Origin: Scleromitrula shiraiana
Lineage: Eukaryota; Ascomycota; Leotiomycetes; Helotiales; Sclerotiniaceae
Direction: 5' to 3'
Assembly: GCA_028455995.1 (NCBI GenBank)
Contig: JABELC010000005.1
Location: 2,914,001 to 2,978,000 of the forward strand
Length of the DNA: 64,000 bases
Position numbers and translations under genes: made by a program. The number at the start of each line of letters is the position of its first letter. Positions within the stretch are counted from its first letter, which is position 1. The notes under the pieces were generated by a model. That model did no database searches. It worked only from the letters and a program-made list of their open reading frames with translations, and had not been told where the DNA came from. Below, one piece after another: positions 42,941 through 55,703 of this stretch.

Positions 42941-45876
42941 ATATACTAATAAGATTAAATTACTATTAATAATAAAATATTGGGGCTTTAATTTTTTTTT
43001 AGTCTACTGCGTTTATAAATTATTAATTTGGGTAATTTAGATATTGTTATTTTTGATATTTTTTAAATAATTAATTAATTATTGCCGTTATTTATGAATA
43101 TAAATAATGCATGGTTTTTTATATATATTATTAATAATATTAATATTAGATTAATAAATTCTTTATAATATAAACAAATTAATATTAATTATATTATTAT
43201 AATATAACTATTTATATTGATTTTATAATTTTCATTTTTTATTGATTTAAAGATATAAAATTTTATTTATTTTTCTTTTTTTATTTTGATAATTTTTTTA
43301 TATATTAGAATTTCAAAATATATTTTTAAATTATATACTATATATATAAATAATCCATTTTATTTTTGTAATATATTTTTTACTAATTAAATTGCTTTAT
43401 ATTTATAAATTTTATTATTTATTTCTTATAATTCTATTACTTAATTAATAATAATTTTTATTAATAAATCCAATTTTTTTATATATACAAATATACTAAA
43501 TATTAGAAATATTAAAATTAATTTATTAAGATTTATTAAATCATTTATAATCTTTATTATTATTTATAATATTTGTTTTTTTATAAAATCAAATTATTAT
43601 AATTTGTTTTATAAAATTTTAAATATATATTATATAATTTTATAATATTATTCAATTTTATTAATTAATTAATAAAATTTTATAAAAATTATTTTTATTT
43701 TAATTATTATAATATTTATATATTTATTAAATTTCTTTATAATAAACTATATACTTATATTAATAATAATATAATTTGAAAATCTTATCTAAATATTAAT
43801 TTATTTGAATTAAATTATATTTTAAATATATTTTATTAATAAATTATTTAAAAATATTACTATTTAATATTTTATTATTTTATTAAATATATATAATATC
43901 ATTTTTTTATTAATATATATAATATTAATTATAATTATATAATTAAACTAAATATTATTATTTTTATTGTTATTAATTTTAAATTTGAATTTTTTTAATG
44001 ATTTATTATATATTTAATATTAATTATAATATTTTATTAATTTATTAATTTTATTTTTATTTATATTATTATAATTAATTTATTTAAATATATTATATAA
44101 TTTATAAGTAATTAAATAATTAAAATGTTTATATAAATATTATAATTTTATTTTTATAAAGTAATAAATATTATTTAAAATTATTAATTATATAAATATA
44201 TTATAATTATATTTTTATAATAAAAAACTATAGCTATATTTTTATATAATAAAGAAATATTTGTTAATTTTATTATAAATAATTTAATTTTTAATATTAT
44301 TAAAGAATATATCAAATTTATTTATATTTATTAAATAAAGTAAAAATAGTATATTTATATAAATAATATAAATTTTGATTTATTTTATTAATAATTTAAT
44401 TTTATATAATTTAATCAATTTTTTAATATTTTTTTTTTTAAATATAATTTTTATAATCTTTGTTTTATTATAATTAATAATTAAATCGGTTAATTTTTAT
44501 AATATTTTAAATTATTATTTATTAATAATTGATATTATTATTATTTTTATATTGATTATAATACTTTAAAATTTATTAAAATTATATTTGTTATTTATAA
44601 AGAATATTTTAAAATTATATATAATTTATTTTAATATTATATCTTTATTAGTTTAATTATTATTAAATAGTTTTTTATATATTAATATATATTTAAATAT
44701 TTTTTTTTATAAATTTAATAATTATTTATAAATTATTAATTAAATTATTTAATATATAATATATTTTTAATATAATTTTATTTAAATATTTTATTTTTAT
44801 ATAAAATATTTTATAAATTTTTTTAATATTTTTTTTTTATTTTTTGTTTTTTTTTATAATATATTAAAAATTATTTATATATATAATTATTATTATTTTT
44901 AATAATTTTTTTTTATATTTTCTTTAAATTTTTTTTTAATTTGATTTTAAATAATTTATAAAAAAACATCTTTTTTTTTATATATTTAATATTATTTTTT
45001 ATAAATTAATTTAAAGTTTTCTTTACTATATTATTTTTAAATATTAAATTATAATTCAAATTGATTTTGATAATTACTATATCTTTTTTAATTATTATAA
45101 TTATTTACTTTATTATATTTATTATAACTAAAATTTCTATCTTAATTTTATAAATTATCCATAAATTTTTTTTTAATATAATATATATCAATATTATTGC
45201 TTTATAATTCATTATAAATCTAAATTGCTTTTTTGATTTTTTAAATAAAATCAAAAATATTTATAATTAGTTAATAATATATTTAAATATATTATCTAAT
45301 TTATTAATATAATAAAATAATCTTTTTGCAAAAATATAATTAATTTTTTATATTGTTTAATAAAGTCTTATATAATCATTTTATTTTTATAAAAAATAAC
45401 TTCAAATATTATTTAAGTTTTTTTTTCTAATTTTTATTTATAATATTTTTTATTATTAATTTTATTTATTTATTTATTATATTATAATAATATAGTTTTT
45501 TTTAATATTATACTTTAAATTTTATAATTAGATTCTTTATTTTTTATAAAAATATAATAAAATTCAATATATAATATTCAAATATTTCATTTTTAAATAT
45601 AATTAAAAATATTATTATTATAAATTTATTTAAAATATTTATATATTATAAAATTAATTTATATATAATTAATTTATAATCAAAATCATTATTTTTATCA
45701 TTAAATTTTATTATATTATTTCATATTTTACTTAAATTAATCTAATATTAAACTTTTAATATATAATATTAATAACTTTTTTTTTAATAATATTTTTAAT
45801 TTTTATATTTATCTTTATATATATATACCTTTTTATCCCTTCGTTTTTTTCTTTAATTTTATTCATATTAAAAATC

Positions 45877-46227
45877 ATGATTATTTTGATTATAATCATA
45901 ATTATTTTAATTATAATTATTTTGATTATTTTAAAATATACAATAATCTTGATTAAAATAATCTCAATCAAGTTGATTTCGATCATATTGATTCTAACCA
46001 AATTAAAATATACAATTATTTTAATTATAATAATTTTTATTATAATCATTTATATCATAATAATTTTAATTAAATTAATTTTAATTAAATTGATTTTAAT
46101 TAAATTGATTTTGATTAAATTAATTCTAACCAAGGTGACTTTAACTAAGTTAAGGCGTATAGTTATTTTGATTACGATAATTTTTATCATAATTATTTTT
46201 ATTTTAATAATTTTAATTATTATATAA
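45877..46227 (+). repeat. Family 1 internal repeat tract (copy B)
   Basis: Counterpart of 33,716-34,051, with 15-bp units of the type AAATTGATTTTRATT. The open 116-codon frame is I/L/T/K-rich. The neighbouring frame carries D/F/N/Q pentapeptides with stops at sites where other units have CAA. Confidence 0.6.
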
Positions 46228-48183
46228 TATATAATTATTTAATAGAATTATATATTAAATAATATAACATATAAAATTATATATCATTATTATTAAAATA
46301 GTTTTAAATAAATATTCAAAATTGATTTTTATTATAAATTAAATATTTTTTAGTAATTTATTAAATTACTTTAATAAATTAATTATTATTTATATAATTA
46401 AAATATTTTATTTAATTTGCTTTTTTTTTTCAATTTATTTTTTTATATTTTTTTTTTAATCTTATTTTTATTTTAAATTTTCTATTATTATTTTTATATT
46501 ATTAGACCTAAATTTTATTAATCAATTTTTATAAATTTTTTTTAAATAAATTTTAATCTATTTAAAATATAATGTTATATATATTATATTTTATATTATA
46601 TAAATTATTGGTATAAATATATTAATATAAATACTATCTCTTTATAATACTTTTTTTATTATTATTAAATATCTTTTATTCAATATTTAAAATATTTCTA
46701 TATTTATATTTTCAAATACTTTTTTAAAATTTATTTATAAATTTATATTAATAAAGATTTTTAAATTATCAATTATATATTTATCAAATTTATATTTTAA
46801 ATATTAATTTATTATATATAGATTTTTTATATTATATCCTTTATATCTATTAATAAAATCTAAATCACCTAAAAATAATCCATTAAATAAATCTTTATAA
46901 TACCTTTTACTTTATTTAAATTTAAAATTTTAATTATATTTAAAATTATATATATTATTATCCTTTAATTATTACTTTTTTTTAAAATTAAGCATAAACT
47001 CTCCAAAAATGCTATTTACTATATTTTTAAATAAAAAAATCTTTATCTATATTTAAAATATCAAAATTTATATTTATCTAAATATCTTTTATTAATATTA
47101 TTTTTATAATAAATTTATATATATTAAATCTTTATTAAAATTTCTCAATAATATCTTTAATATTAATTAAAATTTTTCGATTTAATTAAATATTTATTTT
47201 AATCATTAAAATATTAATAATAATCCTAAATTTTAAATATTTATACTTATTAAATTACTTTCTCTTTATAATTATTTAAAGTTTATACTTATACTTATAT
47301 TTCTCGACTTCTTTTCTTTCTCTATATCATTTTTATTTATTATATTACCTACAATATTATAATATAAAATAAAAAAATATTTATAATAATATTATATATC
47401 TATTTATTAAATAATATAATAATTATTATTAAATTCATTTTTACTTAATTTTCTTATTATTATTAAATAAATATCTAATATTAAATTAAAAGTTTAATTT
47501 AATAAAGCTTTAAATCAAATATAATTACCCAATTTATAAAATAAATCTAATATCAAATCAAAACTCATTTTAATAAAGTTTTCAAATCAAATATAATCAT
47601 TTTAATTTATAAAATAAATATATAATAAATAAATTTATTATAAAATAAAATAAAAAATAAAGCAATTATAAAGAAATATAAAAATATAAAAAAAGATTTA
47701 TTAAAAATTTTATAAAGATTCCTAAATAAAAATTCTTACATAAATAATCTCATCATCACTTTTATAATTATAATAAAATAATTATTATTATTAATATTTT
47801 TATTTATTAAAATATTTTCTTAAATAATATAATATATATTTAAATAATATAATATAATTTATATTTTTATTATTATTTTATTTATAATAGATATTCAAAT
47901 TTTATAATTTTAAAATCGATTTAAAAACTATTTAATCTATAATAAATATTCAAATTTTATAATATCTACACTAAAATTGAAAATTATTATTTTTATAATA
48001 AATATTCAAATATTATAAAATTCAATTTTTTTTTATTAAAAAACTAAATAATTTATAAAACTTTTTATTATTAAAAATTATAGAAAATTTTTTATTGATA
48101 ATAAATAAAAACATTTAGAATTTATTAAAATTAATATTATATACAAAAAAAAAATCCTAATTTATAATATATATATTAATTAA

Positions 48184-48344
48184 TATTTATATAACTCTAA
48201 AAATATAAAACTATACAATTATAAATATTAATCGATATTATATGATTTATTCAAAAAGTTCAAAAAAAATGTTATACGCCATTGAGGATATATATCTCCT
48301 TAACGGACACGTGACCTAAGGTCACGTGTTTGACTATACAGACA
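48184..48344 (+). repeat. Family 1 LTR, 3' LTR of copy B, best-preserved copy
   Basis: It has the same layout as the other LTRs, but its 3' 90 bases keep normal base composition (ATACGCCATTGAGGATATAT, CTCCTTAACGGACACGTG). It contains a perfect 10-bp inverted repeat at 48,308-48,328 and ends GACTATACAGACA. It is the best template for the original LTR. Confidence 0.85.
48308..48328. promoter_or_regulatory. Near-perfect palindrome with two CACGTG E-boxes in the LTR
   Basis: The left arm CACGTGACCT, one central A, then the right arm AGGTCACGTG form an exact inverted repeat of 10 bp per arm. Each arm carries CACGTG, the core bound by bHLH factors, and the arms read GTCACGTG outward, the Cbf1/USF type of site. 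In the LTR, about 20 bp before its 3' end, it could be a transcription-factor site or a structure in the RNA. Function is inferred only. Confidence 0.4.
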
Positions 48345-49519
48345 GATAAACAATTATATAGTATTATTAAAAATACTTTTTTATTTTATATTATAATACT
48401 ATAAATAATATAGTAGGCAAAAACAATATAAAAAAAAAAAATTAAAAAATATAAATATTAATATAAATTTTAAATAATTATAAAAAAAAACAATTTATTA
48501 AATATAAATATTCAAAATCTAAAATTGCTATTAATATTTCAATAATTAAAATAAACTTTTAATCAAATCAAAAAACTTTAATTAATATTAAAAACATTAT
48601 TAAAAAATCTTAATAAAAATTTAATATATACAAGTCTATTATAAAAATAATATTAATAAAAAACATTTAAATAAATACAAATCTTAATATTTTAAATATA
48701 AATAAAGATTTTTTTATTTAAAAATATAACAAATAATATTTTTAAAAAATTTATATCTAATTTTAAAAAAAAACAATAATAAAAAAATAATAATATATAT
48801 AATCCTAAATATAACTAAGACTTTAAACTTAAATAAAATAAAAAATATTATAAAGACTTATTTGATAAATTATTTTTAAATAATTTAGATTTTATTAATA
48901 AATATAACAAATATAATATAAAAAATTTATATATAATAAATTATTATTTAAAATATAAATTTAATAAATATATAATTAACAATTTAAAAATTTTTATTAA
49001 TATAAACTTATAAATAGATTTTAAAGAAATATTTAAAAATATAAAAACAAAAATACTTTAAATATTAAATAAAGGATATTTAATAATAATAAAAAAACAT
49101 TATAAAAAAATAATATTTATATTAATATATCTATACCAATAATTTATATATTATAAAATATAATATATATAAAATCATACTCTAAATAAATTAAAGTTTA
49201 TTTAAAAAAGATCTATAAAAATCAATTAATAAAATTTAGATTTAGTAATATAAAAGCAATAATAAAAAATTTAAAATAAAAATAGAATTAAAAAAAAAAA
49301 GCAAAAAAAACAAATTAAAAAAAAAAGCAAATTAAATAAAACATTTCAATTATATAAACAACAATCAATTTATTAAAACATTTTAATAAATTATTAAAAA
49401 ATATCTAAATTATAATAAAAATTGATTTTGAATATTTATTTAAAATTATCTTAATAACAATAATATATAATCTAATAAATTATATTATTTAATATATAAT
49501 TCTATTTAATAATCGTATA

Positions 49520-49888
49520 TTATATAATAATCAAAATCATTAAAATCAAAATAATTATAATAAAAATCATTATAATTAAAATAACTATATATTTCAATCT
49601 AATTAAAACTATCTTAATCAAAATCAACTTAATCAAAATCAATTTAATTAAAATCATTATAATATAAATAATTATAATCAAAATTACTATAATCAAAATA
49701 ATTATATATCTTAATTTGGTTAGATTTAATTTAGTTAAAGTCAATTTGATCAAAATCAATTTGATCAAAATCAATTTAATTAAGATTATTGTATATTCTA
49801 AAACAATTAAAATAATTATAATTAAAATAATTATAATTAAAATAATTATAATTATAATCAAAATAATTATGATTTTTAATATAAACAA
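49520..49888 (-). repeat. Family 1 internal repeat tract (copy C)
   Basis: Minus-strand counterpart of 33,716-34,051 and 45,877-46,227. The clearest 15-bp units (GATCAAAATCAATTT read on plus) are at 49,740-49,790. Open I/L-rich frames exist on both strands (122 codons minus, 91 codons plus at 49,716-49,991), but the probable real frame is the stop-broken one with DFDQ-type units. Confidence 0.6.
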
Positions 49889-52800
49889 AACTAAAAAAAA
49901 AAATAAAAGAATAGGAGGGTATATATATATAGGGATAAATATAAAAATTAAAAATATTACTAAAAAAAAAATTATTAATATTATATATTAAAAATCTAAT
50001 ATTAAATCAATTTAAATAAAATATATAATAACATAATAAAATTCAATAATAAAAATAACGATTTTGATTATAAATTAGTTATATATAAATTAATTTTATA
50101 ATATATAAACATTTTAAATAAATTTATAGTAATAATATTTTTAATTATATTTAAAAATAAAATATTCAAATATTATATATCAAATCTTATTATATTTCTA
50201 TAAAAAATAAAGAGTTTAATTATAGAATTTAAAACATAATATCAAAAAAAGTTATATTATTATAATATAATAAATAAATAAATAAAATTAATAATAAAAA
50301 ATATTATAAATAAAAATTAAAAAAAAAACTTAAATAATACTTAAAATTATTTTTTACAAAAATAAAGCAATTATACAAAATCTTATTAAATAATATAAAA
50401 AGCTAATTATACTTTTATAAAAAAATAATTTTATTATATTAACAAATTAAATAATATATTTAAACATATTATTAATCAATCATGAATATCTTTAATTTTA
50501 TTTGAAAAATTAAAAAAACAATCTAAATTTATAACAAATTATAAAATAATAATATTAATATATATTATATTAAAAAAGAATTCATAAATAATTCATAAAA
50601 TTAAAATAAAAACTTTAATTATAATAAATACAATAAAATAAATAATCATAATAATTAAAAAAAATATAATAATTATCAAAATCAATCTAAATCATAATTT
50701 AACATTTAAAAATAATATAATAAAAATTTTTTAGATTAATTAATAAAAAACAATATTAAATATATAAAAAAAAAGAATATTTTTTTATAAATTATTTAAA
50801 ATCAAATTAAAAAAAAGTTTAAAAAAAATATAAAAAAAAAGTCGCTAAAAACAATAATAATTATATATATAAACAATTTTTAATATATTATAAAAAAAAA
50901 TAAAAGATAAAAAAAAATAATATCAAAAAAATCTATAAAGTATTTTATATAAAAATAAAATATTCAAATAAAACTATATTAAAAATATATTATATATTAA
51001 ATAACCTAATCAATAATTTATAAATAATCGTTAAATTTATAAAAAAAACATTTAAATATATATTAATATATAAAAGATTATTTAATAATAATTAAACTAA
51101 TAAAAATATAATATCAAAACAAATTATATATAATCTTAAAATATTTTTTATAAATAATAAAGATAATCTTAAGAAATTTTAGAGTATTATAATCGATATA
51201 AAAATAATAATAATATTAATTATTAATAACTAATAATTTAAAGTATTATAAAAACTAATTAATTTAATTATTAATTATAGTAAAATAAAAATTATAAAAA
51301 TTATATTAAAAAAAAAATATTAAAAAATTTATTAGATTATATAAAATTGAATTATTAATTAAATAAATTGAAATTTATATTATTTATATAAATATATTAT
51401 TTTTATTTTATTTAATAAATATAAATAAATTCAATATATTTTTTAATAATATTAAGAACTAAATTATTTATAATAAAATTAATAAATATTTGTTTATTAT
51501 ATAAAAATGCAATTATAGTTTTTTATTATAAAAATATAATTATAATATATTTATATAATTAATAATTTTAAATAATATTTATTATTTTATAAAAATAAAA
51601 TTATAATATTTATATAAATATTTTAATTATTTAATTATTTATAAATTATATAATATATTTAAGTAAATTGATTATAATAATATAAATAAAAACAAAATTA
51701 ATAAACTAATAAAATATTATAATTAATATCAAATATATAGTAAATTATTAAAAAAATTCAAATTCAAAATTAATAATAATAAAAATAATAATATTTAATT
51801 TAATTATATAATCATAATTAATATTATATATATTAATAAAAAAACAATATTATATATATTTAATAAAACAACAAAATATTAAATAACAATATTTTTAAAT
51901 AATCTATTAATAAAATATATTTAAAATATAATTTAATTTAAATAGATTAATATTTATATAAAACTTCTAAATTATATTATTATTAATATAAATATATAAT
52001 TTATTATAAAAAAATTTCATAAATATATAAATATTATAATAATCAAAATAAAAATAATTTTTATAAAATCTTATTAATCAATTAATAAAATTAAATAATA
52101 TTATAAAATCATATAATAAATATATAAAATTCTATAAAATAAATTATAATAATTCAACTCTATAAAAAATCAAATATTATAAATAATAATAAAAACTATA
52201 AATAATTTAATAAACCTCAATAAATTAATCTTAATATTTTTAATATTCAATATACTTATATATATAGAAAAATCAGATCCAACAATAAAAACTATTATTA
52301 ATTAAACAATAAAATTATAAAAAATAAATAATAAAATTTATAAATATAAAGCGATTTAATTAATAAAAAATATATTATAAAAATAAAACAAATTATTTAT
52401 ATATATAATATATAATTTAAAAATATATTTAGAAATTTTCATATATAAAAAAATTATTAAAACAAAAAATAAAAAATAAATAAAATTTTATATCTTTAAA
52501 TTAATAAAAAATAAAAACTATAAAATCAATATAAATAATTATATTATAATAATATAATTAATATCGATTTGTTTATATTATAAAAAATCTATTAATTTAA
52601 TATTAATATTATTAATAATATATATAAAAAATTATATATTGTTTATATTTATAAATAATAATAATAATCAATTAATTATTTAAAAAACATTAAAAATAAC
52701 GATATTAAAATTATTTAAACTAATAATTTGCAAATATAGTAAATCAAAAAAAAATCAAAGCCTTAATACTCTATTATTAATAACAATTCAACTTTATTAA

Positions 52801-54800
52801 TATATTTAATAAAATATATAAAAAAAAATATAATTTAAATTATATATAAAAAATAAAGATTTTAAAAAAATATTATTAAATATTATAATATTATTAAATA
52901 ACAAATATATTATATATTTAGTTAAAGTCTTTTTTATAAATAAATTAATTTCCTTCACTAAATAAGCTAAATATAATAAAAAAAAATGAATAAAATATAT
53001 ATAAAATCAAAAAAAAAAAATTAAATAAATTAATGAAAATTGATATATTTAAAATAGTAAAATAAAAAAAAATTTTGATAAAAATAAAATTTTTTAAATA
53101 TAAATAAATTAATAAACTCAAATATTCAAATATAAAAAATATATATAAAAAATCAAGGTTTATTATATAAAGTTTTAATAATACAAAAAAATATACTATA
53201 TTTATATAATCTTTAATTATATAATATTTAATTTATTAATTAATATTAATAATTATAATTATTATAATAATAATAAAAAACGATAATATATTTAATATAT
53301 ATTTACATAATATTATTTAAATATATATATAAATAAATTTAAAATTTATACACTTCATTTTTATATATATAATTCTAAAAATAAAATATTTATTAAAAAT
53401 CATATTATATATAATATAATTATTATATAAAATCTCAAAAATAGAAAATTATTAATTTAATATATATCTAAACCATTATATTATAAAACTCAAAAGAATA
53501 ATATTAATATATAATCTTTATTTATTATATTTATAAAAATAAAGATTTAAAATTATAATAATATAAACTAATAATACTCTAATTATTATTAATAAACAAT
53601 TTACCTATAAAAAAAAACACTATTTAAAAAAACTAAATTTTTATATAAAAAATAAAAACAATTAATTAAAATACATTTATTTAAATTTAATAATAATTTA
53701 ATATTATTAAAAAATTTAATAATTATAATAAATTAAAGACTTTAATATAAAAATATAAAATAAATTAAAAATATTAATATTAATATATATAAAATATATA
53801 ATAAACTTTAAAAAAATATAATATCAAAAAAACAATATATAATATAATATATTTATAACACTTATATCATAATTTATTATTAATCCAAAACTTTATTTAA
53901 TTTAATATAAATTATATAAAATATCAAATCAAATAACGAAAATATAAAAATATTTAATAAATATATATAATAATAAAAAAAAAACTTTATAAAAAAATTT
54001 TGATTTATATTATTTAATTTTAATACCTTCATATATATATATATTTATTAATATCTTATATATTAATAATCTTAATTTATTATTTTAAATTAAATATATT
54101 ATCATATTAATAAACAAAAATAAAAATATAAATATTATATATTAATTTTTAATTAAATATAAATATATTATTTAAACTATATTAATATTAAAACTTTATA
54201 TAATAATCTTTAATTTCAATATAATAATCATTATTAAAAATATGATTAATAAAATCTTTAATAATTATATTTTATTATTAATTATTTATATTAATTTATA
54301 TTCTTTATTTTAATTATTAATTAAATTCAAAATAATAATCAAAAAACGATTTATAATTAATATTATAATATTATATTAATTATATAAATATAGAAAAATT
54401 ATAGAAATATAATGAATTAATAGCAACAATAATTTAACAAATATAATAATAAAAACAAAATTTTATTTAATATTAAAAAAGTTTATTAATATAAATAAAA
54501 TATTAATAAAAATTAATAAATAAATTAAATATAAAAAAAGATTTTGATTTTTCTTTATTTATTTTTTAAAAAATAATCAAATAATAATAATATAAAATAA
54601 TAATAATATATAATCCAAACAATATTTATCCCAATCCAATTTTAAAATATCATATTATATATAAACAAATTATAAAGATTTCAAAATAATAAAAAACTAA
54701 AAAAAGCTTATTTTATTTTTATTTTATATAAATAATTTATAATTTTTTATAAAATTCAATTTTTTATATATATAATATTAAATTTTTAAAAAATTATTAA

Positions 54801-54958
54801 TATTTATATAATCAAATATATAACTTTATATTATATATTTATTAAAAAAAAATATTTTTAATAACGTATAATATTCTTCTTAAACTCCTTAAACAAATAA
54901 TACAATACAAATAATACTTATAATTATATAATTCCATACCCCCGGAGTCATATAAACA
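54801..54958 (-). repeat. Family 1 LTR, 5' LTR of copy C
   Basis: Read on the minus strand it begins TGTTTATATGACTCCGGGGG, the only copy that keeps the full GC-rich start, and ends at 54,801. It marks the edge of the AT-rich block. Confidence 0.8.
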
Positions 54959-55562
54959 TAATTATAATCATTAATTAATAATTAATTAGCAATAAACTTC
55001 TATTAATTAACTATTAATTAACTCTAAAAGATATACTATCAATTTGCTAATAATTTATCAACAATTAGTTAATAGAATTTATTCTATATAATTATATTTT
55101 TCGATTAATCAATCTTGTTAATTTTAATCTTATCAACTTTATCAGTTTCTATATCGTCTATATTGTTAATATCCTCAATACTTTTAATATACTTTAATAT
55201 ATCATTAATATATATATATAAAATTTAATTACTAGTAAATCAATCGATTCTGTTAATAAATAATAAAAATTATAATTATCTATACTATTATACTAGTATA
55301 ATATCTAAATTAAAAAAGAATTTTCTAAAAAAAATCATATTATAACTACTAGTAGATTACTTTATATAATCTTTATATTAAATAATAAAATAATTGATTT
55401 TTAATTTAGTAATATTAAATTATCATATATACTTTTAATTAAATATATATACACTTGATGTTTATATAGAATTTGATTGAGTACTAGTACTTTATATATA
55501 AACCCGTCTGACTCCATATTTACCAAAAGAAGATGATAATAGAAAACTGCAAAAAAATTTCC
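54959..55562. other. Transition from AT-rich repeats to gene-bearing DNA
   Basis: It starts with TAATT, one half of the target-site duplication of copy C. AT-richness fades over this stretch, and CTAGTA-type motifs recur (for example near 55,230, 55,290, 55,350 and 55,480). No gene is convincing: the 64-codon minus frame at 55,401-55,595 overlaps the tRNA's downstream side and has no recognisable feature. Confidence 0.5.
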
Positions 55563-55567
55563 AAAAA
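55563..55567 (-). terminator. Probable Pol III terminator of the tRNA gene
   Basis: A run of five T on the minus strand, 35 bases past the tRNA 3' end. A longer run of seven T follows at 55,551-55,557. Confidence 0.5.
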
Positions 55568-55601
55568 TATAATGAGATAATGAATGATTAAACATTCTGA
55601 T

Positions 55602-55703
55602 TGGACTCGCGGGGAATCGAACCCCGGACCACTCCCAATTATGCTTAGGTTAAGTCCTTAGACATATTGCTAAGGGAGTATTATACCACTAAACCACAAG
55701 CCC
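55602..55703 (-). tRNA. tRNA-Ala (anticodon AGC) with a 30-nt intron
   Basis: On the minus strand the acceptor arms GGGCTTG and CGAGTCC pair over seven base pairs, including G3:U70, the alanine identity pair. The anticodon stem CTCCC/GGGAG encloses the loop TTAGCA-intron-T, giving anticodon AGC. The T arm is CGGGG-TTCGATT-CCCCG, and A73 is the discriminator. The mature length is 72 nt. The intron lies at 55,638-55,667, directly after position 37 as in other nuclear tRNA introns, and contains CTAAG, which can pair with CTTAG at the anticodon. One flaw is seen: the D stem (GTTT with TAAT) has a U13/U22 mismatch and a G-U pair. CCA is not encoded. It is the gene nearest the transposon block, 643 bp from the LTR of copy C. 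Confidence 0.9.

Larger units (their letters stand above)
40705..48344 (+). mobile_element. Family 1 LTR retrotransposon, copy B (nested in copy C)
   Basis: A complete but dead 7,640-bp element with LTRs at 40,705-40,865 and 48,184-48,344. The flanking pentamers AATAA (40,700-40,704) and GATAA (48,345-48,349) match as a target-site duplication after one G to A change. Joining the sequence on either side of B restores a collinear copy C, which shows that B inserted into C. No open frame resembles gag or pol. Residual I/L-rich frames at 42,602-42,940 and 45,877-46,227 are described separately. Class within LTR elements: not determinable. Confidence 0.8.
48345..54958 (-). mobile_element. Family 1 LTR retrotransposon, copy C, 5' and internal part
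   Basis: A reverse-complement copy that runs from its 5' LTR (54,801-54,958) down to 48,345, where it is cut by copy B. It continues at 39,763-40,704. Without B and the duplicated pentamer the element is about 7.55 kb. It is A-rich on the plus strand, whereas A and B are T-rich, as expected for the opposite orientation. The internal D/F/N/Q tract lies at 49,520-49,888 (minus), and several internal blocks missing from copy A are present. No intact protein. Confidence 0.75.

Noticed and set aside
45756..46049. Open minus frame of 97 codons in copy B
   Set aside because: Same repeat tract as in copy A, antisense to the element; a composition artefact.
1..54958. Mitochondrial DNA inserted in or misassembled with the nuclear contig
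   Set aside because: There are no rRNA, tRNA or respiratory genes; instead there are LTR pairs, target-site duplications and nested insertions.
29111..54958. CRISPR-like or satellite array from the seven LTR copies
   Set aside because: The 160-bp repeats are kilobases apart, have TG/CA ends and sit at element ends; they are LTRs.
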